Assembly (NCBI GenBank): GCA_964247055.1
Contig: OZ176060.1
Coordinates: 682,001-746,000 of the forward strand
Direction of reading: 5' to 3'
DNA: 64,000 nt
Source: Paragordius varius
Taxonomy: Eukaryota; Nematomorpha
The position numbers and the translations under genes were made by a program. Under the pieces are notes generated by a model. The model had not been told where the DNA came from. It searched no databases and worked only from the letters and a program-made list of their open reading frames with translations. Positions 1-13,990 of this stretch are shown piece after piece; within the stretch, counting starts at the first letter, position 1, and every line of letters begins with the position of its first letter.

Positions 1-245
1 GTAAAATTAATAAATTGTAGACCCCTTTGATATTAAAAATGAGGTTTTTAAATAATGAAAATATTAGAGTTTTTAAATTAGGAATAAATATTGAAGTTTT
101 TAATTTAGAATAAATATTAGGGTTTTTTAAATATTGAAAATATTGGGTTTTTTACATAATGAAAATATTGAAGTTTTTATAAATAATTAAAATTTTGGGA
201 TTTTTTATAATAAAAATATTGGGGTTTTTTGAAATAATGAAAAGG
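1..245. repeat. Satellite A: short tandem repeat of about 40 bp
   Basis: Tandem units read roughly 'tttttaaataatgaaaatattgggg', repeated five to six times with small indels. A related block lies at 1305-1440, where the units read 'tttttaaataataaaatattggcg'. No coding potential is seen. Confidence 0.75.
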
Positions 246-775
246 CTATAAAATTTCAACAAATCAATCAATAATGTACTTTTTATAATATTTTACAAAT
301 TTGCTGGGTATAATTATACCCTTTTTTCAATCAAATCTTACATCCTTACCCCTTTAAAAATAAATTAATCAATAATGTACTTTTTTTAATGTTTAACAAA
401 TGAATGTTTGTATATACCTCGTGGATTATTATTTCAAATCACCTGTTCAAATCAGCTGATTATATCTTAAATTTCAAAAATTAATCAATTAATGTACTTT
501 TTATAATTTTGTTTTACAAATTTGCTGGGTATAATTATACCCTTTTTTAAGATCAAATCTAAAATTTCAAAAATTAATCAATTAATAATGTTCTTTAATG
601 TTTTATAATGTTGTTTTACAACAATGTTTATATATTGTGCCTCGTGGATTATTATTTCAAATCAGCTGATTAAAAACATTTATAAATACCCCTGTGAAAT
701 AAAATAAATGTACTTTTAATAATGTACTTTTTATAATGTTTTAAGCAACATTGTTGTCTGTGAATAACTAAATTT
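246..775. repeat. Satellite A2: repeat of about 180-220 bp with a 16-bp palindrome
   Basis: Units share 'aatcaataatgtactttt', 'ttttacaaatttgctggg' and a 'cctcgtggattattatttc' segment. The perfect palindrome gggtataattataccc occurs at 306-321 and 527-542. CAGCTGATTA follows in several units. Confidence 0.7.
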
Positions 776-1440
776 CGATTTTCAAAAAGTAAAAAAAGTA
801 TTTAATCATTTATTAATATTATTTTATATTTTAAATCTAAATTTATTATTATATATATGTATGCAAATGACATTGCAATTATTTTACAACTATATATTTT
901 TTCAAAATATTTTGAATCTCTTGAAATAATTAAATCTTAAAATTTTGAAAAAACAATTTTTAGTTTAACTAAGATATATAAACTACATTTTTACCAAATT
1001 ATTGTTTTTAAATAATAAAAAGGCCTTAAAATTTCAACAAACTGTATTTATAATTTTGTTTTATACAAATTTTCCTATAAATTACTATATTTTAATTTTA
1101 AATTTTAAAATTATTTAATCATTTATTAATATGTCACCTATAAAAGGGTAATTAACCCCTATTTTTAAGATTAATTTCAGAATAATTAAAATATATATAT
1201 AAATTAAAATAATATATAAAATAAAATAAAAAAATGTAAAATTAATAAAATTAAATTAAAAAATTAAAATATTTATAAAAAAATAAAATAATATATAAAA
1301 TAAAATATAGACCCCTTTAATATTAAAATTGAGGTTTTTAAATAATAAAATATTGGCGTTATTTAAATAATAAAATATTGGCGTTTTTTAAATAATAAAA
1401 ATTTAGAATTAATAAATAATTAAAATATTGGGATTTTTAA
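776..1440. repeat. AT-rich spacer, then a second satellite A block
   Basis: 776-1304 is very AT-rich with no recognisable gene. It contains partial A/A2 fragments, such as 'aaggccttaaaatttcaac' near 1020. Satellite A resumes at about 1305-1440. Confidence 0.55.
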
Positions 1441-1575
1441 ATAAAAAAAATAAATATATAAATTCGATTATAAAAATAAATAAAATTATTAAATATTTAA
1501 ATAATTTTAATTAAATTTCATCTTTTTATACATTGTTTCATGAATTAATTAAATTAAATTGTACAATTATATTAA

Positions 1576-1613
<38 letters not shown>

Positions 1614-1777
1614 TAATTATATTTTATATTTTATTATTTTTTTTGAAAAAAAAAAACTTAAATATATTAATTCGATATAAAAATAAATAAAATTTAAATA
1701 TTTTAATAAAATTTTATATATTTTATCTTTTTATACATTGTTTTAAGAATAATTAAATTAATTGAAACAATTATTTT

Positions 1778-1835
<58 letters not shown>

Positions 1836-2171
1836 TAATTATATTTTATATTTTATATTATTTTTGAATAAAAAAAACTTAAATATATTAATTTGATATA
1901 AAAATAAATAAATTATTAAATATTTAAATAATTTTAATTAAATTTCATTTTTTTATACATTGTTTCATGTTAATTAAATTAAATTGAACAATTATATATA
2001 TATTATTTAATTATATATATTTTATTATTATTATTTTGAACAAATAAAATAATAAACTTTAATATATTAATTCGAAATAAAAATAAATAAATTATTAAAT
2101 ATTTAATTAAATTTTAATTAAATTTTATCTTTTTATACATTATTTCATATTAATTAAATTAAATTATTTTA

Positions 2172-2216
<45 letters not shown>

Positions 2217-3089
2217 ATATTGTTTAATTATATTTTATATTTTATTATTATTTTGAATAAAAAAAAACTTAAATATATTAATTCGATATAAATTTAAATA
2301 TTTTAATTAAATTTATAAATTTTATCTTTTTATACATTGTTTCATGAATTAATTAAATTAAATTAACAATTATTTTAAAACTATATATATATATATATAT
2401 ATATTGTTTAATTATATTTTATTATTTTTTTGATTAAAAAAACTTAAATATATTTAATTCTATTATAAAAATAAATAAAATTTAAATATTTTAATTTTAT
2501 AATTTCATCTTTTTATACATTGTTTCAAGAATAATTAAATTAATTGAAACAATTATTTTAAAATTATATATATATATATATATATAATTTTATTATTTTT
2601 AATTAAATAAAAAACTTAAATATAATAATATTCGATATAAAAATAAATAAAATAATTAAATTTTAATTAAATTTTATAAATTTTATCTTTTTTTTGTTTC
2701 ATAAATTAATTAAATTAAATTGCAACAATTATTTTAAAACTATATATATATTGTTTAATTATATTTTATATTTTATTAATTTTGAATAAAAAAAACTTAA
2801 ATATATTAATTTGATATAAAAATAAATAAATTATTAAATATTTAAATAATTTTAATTAAATTTCATTTTTTTATACATTGTTTCATGTTAATTAAATTAA
2901 ATTGAACAATTATATATATATTATTTAATTATATATATTTTATTATTATTATTTTGAACAAATAAAATAATAAACTTTAATATATTAATTCGAAATAAAA
3001 ATAAATAAATTATTAAATATTTAATTAAATTTTAATTAAATTTTATCTTTTTATACATTATTTCATATTAATTAAATTAAATTATTTTA

Positions 3090-3120
<31 letters not shown>

Positions 3121-3465
3121 TGATATTGTTTAATTATATTTTATATTTTATTATTATTTTGAATAAAAAAAAACTTAAATATATTAATTCGATATAAATT
3201 TAAATATTTTAATTAAATTTATAAATTTTATCTTTTTATACATTGTTTCATGAATTAATTAAATTAAATTAACAATTATTTTAAAACTATATATATATAT
3301 ATATATATTGTTTAATTATATTTTATTATTTTTTTGATTAAAAAAACTTAAATATATTTAATTCTATTATAAAAATAAATAAAATTTAAATATTTTAATT
3401 TTATAATTTCATCTTTTTATACATTGTTTCAAGAATAATTAAATTATCTGAAACAATTATTTTAA

Positions 3466-3513
<48 letters not shown>

Positions 3514-3620
3514 TAATTATATTTTATTATTTTTGTGAATAAAAAAGACTTAAATATATTAATTCGATATAAAAATAAATATAATAATTAAATTTTATAA
3601 ATTTTATAAATTTTATCTTT
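1441..3620. repeat. Satellite B: tandem units of about 200-230 bp with TA runs
   Basis: Each unit carries 'acttaaatatattaattcga', 'ttttatctttttatacattg', a 'tgaattaattaaattaaatt' stretch and a TA dinucleotide run of variable length followed by 'ttgtttaattatattttata'. A higher-order duplication is visible: about 1866-2540 is nearly repeated at about 2784-3440 (offset about 918 at the start and 903 at the end), differing mostly in TA-run length. Confidence 0.85.
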
Positions 3621-4230
3621 GATAAAACATGAAAATATAAAAGACCTTCAAAAGACAACCCCATAAAACATTATTTTTAATGAATTGATTAATCAGCTGA
3701 TCTGGAAAAAATCAGCTGATTTTAAAAATATTTACAATATTAATGAAATTATACTATGGACAAAACGGTGTAAAAAATATAAAGACAAATATTTTTCCTT
3801 AAAAGACAACCCTTTACTTTTTAAACCTTAATTATTTAAAATATAACTGATAAATCAGCTGATCTGCAAAAAATTATTTGATTTTAAACCTATATATATA
3901 TATATATATATATACAATAAAAATTAAAATTATACTATAAAAACGTGTAAAAATGTAAATACAAATATTTTTATCAAAAGACAACCCCATAAAATCTCAT
4001 TAATTTTAAAATAAAACTTGATCAGCTGATCTGCAAAAAATATTAAATTTTAAACCTATATATATATATATATATAAGAGTAAAAATTAAAATTATATAC
4101 AGACAAAACGTGTAAAAAATATATAAAGACAAATATTTTTTTCTAAAAAGATAACCCTTTTACTTTATAAGATATTAATTTTAGAATAAAACTGATTTAT
4201 CAGCTGATCTGCAAAAAATTTTATTTTTAA

Positions 4231-4269
<39 letters not shown>

Positions 4270-4743
4270 GAAATTATATATACTATGGAAGGACAAAACG
4301 TGTAAAATTATAACAATTTTTTATTGAAAAAACCTTATAAAACCATATTTATTTTAGAATAAAACTGATTAATCAGCTGATCTGCAAAAAAACCTTTATT
4401 CTAAACTTATATATATAGAGTAAAAATTGAAATTATACGGACAAAACTTGTAAATATATAAAGACAAATAATTTTCCTCAAAAGACAAAAACCTATAAAA
4501 CCTTAATATTTTTAAAATAAAACTAATTAATCAGCTGTGCAAAATATTATTTGATTTTAAATCTATATATATATATATAGAGTAAAAATTGAAATTATAT
4601 ACGGACAAAACGTGTAAAAATATATAAAGACCAATATTTTTCCTTAAAAAACCAACCCCATACTTTTTAGTAAAATTATGATTTTTTTCTTAAAATAAAA
4701 CTGATTAATCAGCTGATATGCAAAAAAAATATTTGATTTTAAA

Positions 4744-4778
<35 letters not shown>

Positions 4779-5767
4779 TGAAATTATATATACTATGGAC
4801 AAACAAAACGTGTAAAATTATATAAAGACTAATATTTTTTTCTAAAAAAAACCCATAAAAATTTATTTTTTTTAATATATTTTATATTAAAACTGATTAA
4901 TCAGCTGATCTGGTAAAAATTATTTGATTTTAAACATATATATATATATATATATACAGTAAAATCTGAAATTATATACGGACAAACGTGTAAAAATATA
5001 AAGACAAATATTTTTTTCTAAAATAAAACATATTTTTTAGTTTTTATTTTTTTTAAATAAAAACTGATTAATCAGCTGATCTGCAAAAAATTATCTAATT
5101 CTAAACTTATATATATATATATATACAGTAAAAGTTGAAATTATATACGGATAAAACGTGTAAAAATATATAAAGACAAATATTTTTCTCAAAAGACCAA
5201 CAGATAAAACCTTATTAATTTTAAAATATACCTGATTAATCAGCTGATATACAAAAAATTATTTGATTCTAAACCTACATATATTTCTATTTTACATTTT
5301 ATATACTATGAAGTAAAAATATAAAGACAAATATTTTTTTAAAAAAAACCATAAAACCTTATTAATTTTAGAATATAACAGATTAATCAGCTGATCTGAA
5401 GAAAATTATTCGATTCTAAACCTCTATATATATTATATATATATATACAGTATTGAAATTATATACGGACAAAACGTATAAAAATATATAAAGACAAATA
5501 TATTTCCTTAAAAGACAACCCCATAAAACCTTATTAATTTTAAAATAAAATTGATTAATCAGCTGATCTGGCAAAAAAACATTTGATTTGAAACCTATAT
5601 ATTGAGTAAAAATTGAAATTATATATACTATAGACAAATTGTAAAAATATAAAGACAAATTTTTATTCTAAAAAACCAACCTTTTATTTTTTAAGTAAAA
5701 TCTTAATTTTTTTAAATAAAAACTGATTAATCAGCTGATCTGCAAAAAATTATTTTTTTTAATAAAC

Positions 5768-5811
<44 letters not shown>

Positions 5812-5912
5812 ACAAATAATTTTCTTAAAAAAAACATATTTTTTAAAAAATTTTGTTATTTTTATATTTAAAACTGATTAATCAGGTGATCTGCAAAATA
5901 TTTGATTTTAAA

Positions 5913-5963
<51 letters not shown>

Positions 5964-6098
5964 TGAAATTATATGAATAAAACGTGTGTAAATATAAAGA
6001 CAAATATTTTCTAAAGTAAAAACCCATAAAACCTTATTAATTTTAGAATAAAACTGATTTATCAGCTGATCTGAAAAAAATTATTTGATTTTAAACCC

Positions 6099-6146
<48 letters not shown>

Positions 6147-6811
6147 ACAGTAAAAATTGAAATTATACGGACAAATGGTGTAAAAATATAAAGACAAATA
6201 ATTTTTCCAAAAGAAAACATATTTTTTAGGAAATCTTAATTTTTTTATATTTAAAACTGATTAATCAGCTGATTTGAACAAAAACGTGTAAAAATATAAA
6301 GACAAATTTTTATTTTTTAAAAGACAACCTTTTACTATTTAAACCTTATTAATTTTTAAAAATAACTGATTAATCAGCTGATCTGAAAAAAATTATTCAA
6401 TTTTTAACCCCGATATATATATATATATATACAGTAAAAATTGAAATTATTATACGGATGACATTTAGTTTTATATTTAAAAATTTTTTTTTAATTTAAT
6501 ATTTGTTAGTTTTAATTTAATTTTAGCATAGTTTTTTATTATTTTTTTAAGTTTTAATTTTATTTAAATTTTTAGTTCTGAAAGCATTCAAAATTATTTT
6601 TTTTTTTTTAAATTTTAAAATAATAAATTTAAATTATTTTATTCTTCACCCCTATATATAGATAAGCTGAAATTATACGGACAAAACGTGTAAGAATATA
6701 TAAAGACAAATACGTTTTCTAAAAAAAAACCCATAAAACCTTATTAATTTTAGAATAAAACTGATTAATCAGCTGATCTGCATAAAATTATTTGATTTCA
6801 AATTTTTATAT

Positions 6812-6842
<31 letters not shown>

Positions 6843-7370
6843 GTAAAAATTTCATTATACTACGGACAAAACGTGTAAAAATATAAAGAAAAATATTTAT
6901 TTTTCAAAAAAACCCACATAAAACCTTAATTTAAAATAAAACTGATTAATCAGCTGATCTGCAAAAAATTTTATTTTTAACCTATATATATATATATATA
7001 TATATACAGTAAAAATTAAAATTATATACTACGAACAAAATATAAAAATATAAAGACAAATATTTTTTATAAAGATAACCCACCATACTTTATTAAAATA
7101 TTATTTTAGAATAAAACTGATTAATCAGCTGATCTGCAAAAAAAAAATTATTCTAAACTTATATATATATTTATATATATATACAGTAAAAATTAAATAT
7201 ATAGTATAAACAAAATGTGTAAAAATATATAAAGACAAATATTTTTCCTCAAAAGACAAAACCCCATAAAACCTTATTAATTTTAAAATTAAAACTGATT
7301 AATCAGCTGATCTGAAAAAATTATTCTTAACCCCTATATATAGAGTACAAATTGAAATTATAAATTATTT
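3621..7370. repeat. Satellite C: about 170-bp tandem array with ATCAGCTGAT and TA runs
   Basis: Roughly twenty units. Each runs 'gattaatcagctgatctgca', then 'atttgattttaaacctatat', a TA dinucleotide run, 'cagtaaaaattgaaattata', 'cggacaaaacgtgtaaaaat', 'ataaagacaaatattttt' and 'cccataaaaccttattaatt'. Motif-to-motif spacing is mostly 145-195 bp. An unrelated AT-rich insertion interrupts the array at about 6460-6650. Confidence 0.9.
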
Positions 7371-7790
7371 TTTGATTTATAAAATTGTTTTTCAGAATTG
7401 CGTAGAGAACTAACCAGCTTTTTTTCAAATTTGTCCCTGAATTTATCCGCCCTCTTGGGTAAAAAAAAACAGGTGGGTTTAGGCAGAAATTTAAATCCCC
7501 CTAAAATTTTTGAGTTTTTATCAGAAAATCAGTTTATTTAGTTTCAATAGTGTCTTTTTATTTTACAATTGCGTTCAAGGTCTCTAAGCCATTTTTTTCA
7601 AATTTGCCCCTGAATTTATCCGCCCCCTCTTATGTCAAAAAACAGTTTTTTTCAAAAAATTTAAATCTCTAAATTTTATGAGTTTTTTTCAGAAGTTTCC
7701 AGAAAATGAGTTTAATTTAGTTTCTAAAATGTAATTTTATTTTTTAAAATGTTTTTTTATAATTACCCCAAGAGTGACAAAGTTTGTCCT
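7371..7790. repeat. Satellite D: G+C-richer repeat, two units
   Basis: Units carry 'aattgcgtagagaactaacc' (or 'ttgcgttcaaggtctctaag'), 'tttatccgccctcttgggt' and 'aacaggtgggtttaggcaga'. The block recurs at 12591-13050 in the same order between C and E blocks. No open reading frame of note is present, although it is richer in G+C than its surroundings. Confidence 0.8.
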
Positions 7791-10150
7791 TTAAAAAAAA
7801 TGGCTTTTTAAGATAATATTTAGATATTTTTAAAATTTCTTATTTAGTTTAATCTCAATTAGTGTAAAAATAATTAAATTTAGTTTTTAAACAAAGTTTC
7901 TAGAAAACAGCTGATTTAGTTTAAAAAATTTTCTGGAATATTCAGGTTTATAGAGAAAATATTTAAAGATTTCTTAGAATTTCGAAATTCTTATGAAAAA
8001 ATGAGTTTTTTTAAGATAATATTTTTAGATATTTTTAAAAATAAATTGTTTTTAAACGAAATTTCTAGAAATTTAATCAGCTGATTTAGTTTCAAAAACT
8101 TTTTTTATGAAAAAAAAATCGGGTTTTCAAGAAAATATTAATATTTGGATATTTCTTAGAATTTATTTCCTTATTTTAGTTTCAATTATTGTAAAAAATA
8201 AATTTAGTTTTTTCAGAAATTTCCAGAAAATATATATCAGCTGATTTAGTTTTAAAAACTTTTTTTATAAAAAATCGCGTTTTCAAGATAATATTTAGAT
8301 ATTTCTTAGAAATTTCCAACTCTTATAAAAAAAAATCGGGTTTTTAAGATAATATTTAAATATTTTTTTTAAATTCGAAATTATTATAAAAAAAAAGTTT
8401 TTTTAAGATTATATTTAGATATTTTTTAAAATTCCTTTCTTATTCTAACCTCAATTAGTGTAAAAATAATCAAATAAATTGTTTTTAAACAAAATTTCTA
8501 AAAATTATATCAGCTGATTTAGTTTTAAAACTTTTTTTATGAAAAAAAATTGGATTTTTAAGATAATATTTAGATATTTCTTAGAATTTCGAAATTCTTA
8601 TGAAAAAGGGTTTTCAAGATAATATTTAGATATTTTTTAGAATTTCTCTAAAATTAATTAGTGTAAAAATAATCAAATAAATTGTTTTTAAACAAAAATA
8701 TTTCTAGAAATAAGATCAGCTGATTTAGTGTTAAAAACTTTTTTTCTTATAAAAAAATCGTTTAAGAAAATATTTAGATATTTCTTAGAATTTCTTTAAA
8801 AGTTTTGAAATAATGAATTTTTTATAATAAAATTTTAAAAAATTATTTCCAGAAAATAAATAATCAAAAAATTGTTTTTAAACGAAATTTCTAGAAAATA
8901 AATCACCTGATTTATTTTTTAATATTTAAAAAAATCGGATTTTCAAGAGAATATTTAGATATTTCTTAGAATTTCGAAATTCTTATAAAAAAAATGGGTT
9001 TTTAAGATAATATTTAGATATTTTTAGTAAAATCTAAATTTTTATGAAAAAATGAGTTTTTTTAAAATTATAATTAGATATTTCTTAGAATTTCTCAACT
9101 TTTATGTAAAAAAATAAGTTTTTTTAAGATAATATTTAGATATTTTTAAAATTTAACTCTTATGAAAAAATCGATTTTATTAAGATTATATTTAGATAAA
9201 TTTAAAATTTTTTAAAATTCTTTCCTTATTTTAGTCTCAATTAGTGTAAAAATAATCAAATAAATTGTTTTTAACAAATTTCTAGAAAATATATCAGCTG
9301 ATTTAGTTTTAAAAACTTTATTTTAAAAAAATTAGCGTTTTTTAAGATAATATTTAGATATTTCTTAGAATTTCGAAATTCTTATAAAAAAATAAGTTTT
9401 TTCAAGATAATATTTTTAGATATTTTTAATCAAATAAAATTGTTTTTTCAGAAGTTTCTAGAAAATATGAATCAGCTGATTTAGTTTTAAAAACTTTTTT
9501 TGTGAAAAAAATGTGTTTTCAAGATAATATTTAGATATTTCTTAGAATTTCGAAATTTTTATAAAAAAATAAGTTTTTTCAAGATAATATTTAGATATTT
9601 TTTAAAATTTCTCTAAAATTAATTAGTGTAAAAATAATCAAATAAATTGTTTTTAAACAAAAATATTTCTAGAAATAAGATCAGCTGATTTAGTGTTAAA
9701 AACTTTTTTTCTTATAAAAAAATCGTTTAAGAAAATATTTAGATATTTCTTAGAATTTCTTTAAAAGTTTTGAAATAATGAATTTTTTATAATAAAATTT
9801 TAAAAAATTATTTCCAGAAAATAAATAATCAAAAAATTGTTTTTAAACGAAATTTCTAGAAAATAAATCACCTGATTTATTTTTTAATATTTAAAAAAAT
9901 CGGATTTTCAAGAGAATATTTAGATATTTCTTAGAATTTCGAAATTTTTATAAAAAAAATGGGTTTTTAAGATAATATATAGATATTTTTAATCAAATAA
10001 ATTGTTTTTAAACGAAGTTTCTAGAAAATATATCAGCTGATTTAGTTTTAAAAACTTTTTTTATGAAAAAATTGGGTTTTCAAGAAATAAAATTTAGATA
10101 TTTCTTAGAATTCCTTCCTTATTTTATTCTCAATTAGTGTAAAAATAATT
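7791..10150. repeat. Satellite E: units of about 150-280 bp, each with CAGCTGATTTAG
   Basis: Repeated pieces are 'aagataatatttagatattt', 'cttagaatttcgaaattctt', 'tagtgtaaaaataatcaaat', 'aaattgtttttaaacaaaat', 'tttctagaaaat' and 'atcagctgatttagttttaa'. A nearly identical stretch of about 380 bp occurs twice, at 8646-9025 and 9611-9990 (offset 965), which indicates a recent duplication inside the array. In both copies the usual CAGCTG of one unit is changed to CACCTG. Confidence 0.85.
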
Positions 10151-10232
10151 AATAATTGTTTTTAACAAAAATTTTACAGAAAATGATAGTCAGCTGATCT
10201 GCAAAAAAATTTTTTGATTTTAAACCTAAATG

Positions 10233-10288
<56 letters not shown>

Positions 10289-10565
10289 CCTGTAAAATTA
10301 TAAAGACAAATATTTTTTCATATAACATATTTTTTAAAAAAATTTGTTTTTTTAAAATAAAACTGAATGATCAGCTGATCTGCAAAAAATATTAAATTTT
10401 AAATTTATATATACAGTAAAAATTGAAATTATATACGGACAAAACGTGTAAAAATATATAAAGACAAATATTTTTTTTAAAAAAACAACCCTTTACTATT
10501 TAAACCTTAATTTTAGAATAAAACTAATTAATCAGCTGATCTGGAAAAAATTATTTCATTTTAAA

Positions 10566-10604
<39 letters not shown>

Positions 10605-11064
10605 AAAATTAAAATTATATACGGACAAAACGTGTAAAAATATAAAGACAGATATTTTGCTTCAAAAGACAAAACCCCATAAAACCTTTTTAATTTTAAA
10701 ATAAACATTGATTAATCAGCTGATCTGCAAAAAATTTTATTTTTAACCTATATATATATATAGTAAAAATTGAAATTAGATACGGAAAAAAAGTGTAAAA
10801 ATATAAAGACAAATATTTTTTTAAAAAAACCCACATAAAACTTTTTAGGTGATATTTTGATTTTTTATTAAAAACTAAAACTAATTAATCAGCTGATCTA
10901 ATAATATTTGATTTTTAACCCCTAAAAATTGAAATTATATACGGACAAAACGTGTAAAATTATAAAGACAATAATTTTTTTTAAAAAACCCCATAAAACC
11001 TAATTTTGTTCAACTGAAAACTGATTAATCAGCTGATCTGCAAAAAATTATTTAATTTTAAATC

Positions 11065-11105
<41 letters not shown>

Positions 11106-11377
11106 CAGTAAAAATTATAAATATCTACGGACAAAACGTGTAAAAATATAAAGACAAATATTTTTTTTAAAAAAACCATAAAACCTCATTAATTTTAAAA
11201 ATATAATTGATTGATCAGCTGATATGCAAAAAATATAAAATTTTAAAACTATATATATATATAGTAAAAATTAAAATTATATAAATGTTAAAATATAAAG
11301 ACAAATATTTTTTTCTAAAACACCCATTAAATTTTATTAAAACCATTAATTTTGACTAATTAATCAGCTGATCTGGA

Positions 11378-11385
<8 letters not shown>
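10151..11385. repeat. Satellite C, second block
   Basis: The same unit as at 3621-7370, with 'cagctgatctgcaaaaaa', TA runs and 'acaaaacgtgtaaaaatata'. It directly follows E with no spacer. The E-to-C join lies inside a shared CAGCTGAT motif at about 10190. Confidence 0.85.
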
Positions 11386-11418
<33 letters not shown>

Positions 11419-11980
11419 TAATTATATTTTATATTTTATTATTTTTTTGAATAAAAAAAACTTAAATATATTAATTCGATATAAAAACAAATAAAATTTA
11501 AATATTTTAATTAAATTTAAATTAAATTTTATCTTTTTATACATTGTTTCAAGAATATTAAATTAATTGAAACAATTATTTTAAAATTATATATATATAT
11601 ATATATATATATTATTTAATTATATTTTATATTTTGTTATTATTATTTTTAAATATATTAAATAATAAACTTAAATATATTAATTCGATATAAAAATAAA
11701 TAAAATTTATATTTTATAAATTTTATCTTTTTATACATTGTTTTAAGAATAATTAATTAATTTGAAACAATTATTTTAAAATTATATATATATATATATT
11801 ATTTAATTATATTTTATATTTTATTATTATTTTTGAACAAATAAAATAATAAACTTAAATAAATTAATTCGAATTATAAAAATAAATAAATTATTAAATA
11901 TTTAAATAATTTTAAATTAAATTTCATCTTTTTATACATTGTTTAAAGAATAATTAAATTATCTGAAACAATTATTTTAA

Positions 11981-12020
<40 letters not shown>

Positions 12021-12130
12021 TAATTATATTTTATTATTTTTGTGAATAAAAAAGACTTAAATATATTAATTCGATATAAAAATAAATATAATAATTAAAT
12101 TTTATAAATTTTATAAATTTTATCTTTGAT
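11386..12130. repeat. Satellite B, second block
   Basis: Same unit as 1441-3620. The junction from B into C (about 11940-12297) is nearly identical to the first junction (3424-3790; offset about 8,510), so B+C was copied as one piece. Confidence 0.85.
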
Positions 12131-12590
12131 AAAACATGAAAATATAAAAGACCTTCAAAAGACAACCCCATAAAACATTATTTTTAATGAATTGATTAAT
12201 CAGCTGATCTGGAAAAAATCAGCTGATTTTAAAAATATTTACAATATTAATGAAATTATACTATGGACAAAACGGTGTAAAAAATATAAAGACAAATTTT
12301 ATTTCTAAAAGACAACCCTTTACATTTTAGGTGAAATTATGGTTTTTTTCTTAAAACTAAAACTTATTAATCAGGTGATCTAGACAAAAAAATTATTTTA
12401 ATTCAGACCTATATATAGTAAAAATTAAAATTATATATACTATGAACAAAATAAAATATAAAGACAACCCCATACTCTTTAGGTGAAATTATGATTTTTT
12501 TATTAAAATTAAAAATTATAAATCAGCTGATATGCAAAAAATTTGATTTTAAACCTATATATATATAAAGTAAAAATTAAAATTATAAAT
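12131..12590. repeat. Satellite C, third short block
   Basis: Three or so C units after the copied B/C junction. They include the double motif 'aatcagctgatctgg' followed by 'aatcagctgatttta', which also occurs at 3690-3725. Confidence 0.8.
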
Positions 12591-13050
12591 TATTTTTTGA
12601 TTTATAAAATTGTTTCAGAATTGCGTAGAGAACTAACCAGCTTTTTTTCAAATTTGCCCCTCAGTTTATCCGCCCTCTTGGGTAAAAAAAACAGGTGGGT
12701 TTAGGCAGAAATTTAAATAGTCCTAAAATTTTTGAGTTTTTATCAGAAAATCAGTTTATTTAATTTCAATTAGTGTCTTTTTATTTTACAATTGCGTTCA
12801 AGGTCTCTAAGCCATTTTTATCAAATTTGTCCCTCAGTTTATCCGCCCTCTTGGGTAAAAAAAACAGGTGGTTTTTAGGCAGAAATTAAATTCCCCTTAA
12901 AATTTTATGAGTTTTTTTCAAAAGTTTATAGAAAATGATAATCAGCTGATTTAATTTCTTTTAAAAATGTAATTTTACTTTTTAAAATATTTTATGATTA
13001 TCCCAAGAGTGACAAAGTTTGTCTTTATTATAAATTGTCACTGAATAATT
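12591..13050. repeat. Satellite D, second block
   Basis: A copy of 7371-7790, with 'ttgcgtagagaactaaccag', 'ccgccctcttgggtaaaaaa' and 'aggtgggtttaggcagaaat'. Confidence 0.8.
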
Positions 13051-13990
13051 TTAATAACTTATTTAAAATCGGGTTTTTAAGATAATTTATAGATATTTTT
13101 TAGAATTTTCCAACTCTTATTTAAAAAAATGGGTTTTTAAGATAATATTTTTAGATATTTTTAAAAATAAAAATTGTTTTTAAACAAAATTTCTAGAAAA
13201 TAAATCAGCTGATTAGTTTTAAAAACTTTTTTATGTAAAAAAATGGGTTTTCAAGATTATATTTAAGATATTTTTTAGAATTTCGAAATTCTTATAAAAA
13301 AATAAGTTTTTTCAAGATAAAAATTAGAAATTTTTAATAAAATAAATTGTTTTTGAACAAAAATTTGTAGAAAATATGGATCAGCTGATTTAGTTTTAAA
13401 AACTTTTTTTGTGAAAAAAATAATGAGTTTTTAAGATAATATTTATATATATCTTAGAATTTCGAAATTCTTATAAAAAAAGTTTTTTTCAGATAAAATT
13501 TTAAAATTCTTTTCTTAGTCTATCCTTAATTAGTGTAAAAATAATCAAATAAATTGTTTTTTTAGAATTTTCTAGAAAATAAATCACCTGATTTAGTTTA
13601 AAAAACTTTTATTATAAAAAAAATCGAATTTTCAAATTATATTTAAAGATTTCTTAGAATTTCCAAAATCTTATATGAAATAATGAGTTTTTAAGATAAT
13701 ATTTTTAGATATTTTTAATAAAATAAATTGTTTCTAAACAAAGTTTCTAGAAAATAAATCAGCTGATTTAGTTTTAAAAACTTTTTTATAAAAAAATCGG
13801 GTTTTTAAGATAATATTTAGATATTTCTTAGAATTACCCAACTCTTATCTGAAAAAATCTGTTTTTAAAATAATATTTTTAGATATTTTTAATAAAATAA
13901 ATTGTTTTTAAACAAAATTTCCAGAAAATAAATCAGCTGATTTAGTTTTAAAATGTAATTTTATTTTTTAAAATGTTTTTAATTGCACCA
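13051..13990. repeat. Satellite E, second block
   Basis: Repeats 'aagataatatttttagatat', 'tttctagaaaataaatcagc' and 'tgatttagttttaaaaactt'. It is the last satellite block; the fold-back element starts about 100 bp later. Confidence 0.8.

Noticed and set aside
5416..5658. Minus-strand open frame of 80 codons
   Set aside because: It lies wholly inside satellite C, spans two repeat units and has the composition of the TA runs. No splice sites or conserved motif.
7371..7790. Coding or RNA gene in the G+C-richer D block
   Set aside because: No frame stays open, the block is repeated within itself and again at 12591-13050, and no tRNA or rRNA features are visible.
3621..13990. CRISPR-like array of regularly spaced palindromes
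   Set aside because: Repeats make up the whole unit, spacers are not unique, TA runs intervene, and the context is a eukaryotic genome with introns.
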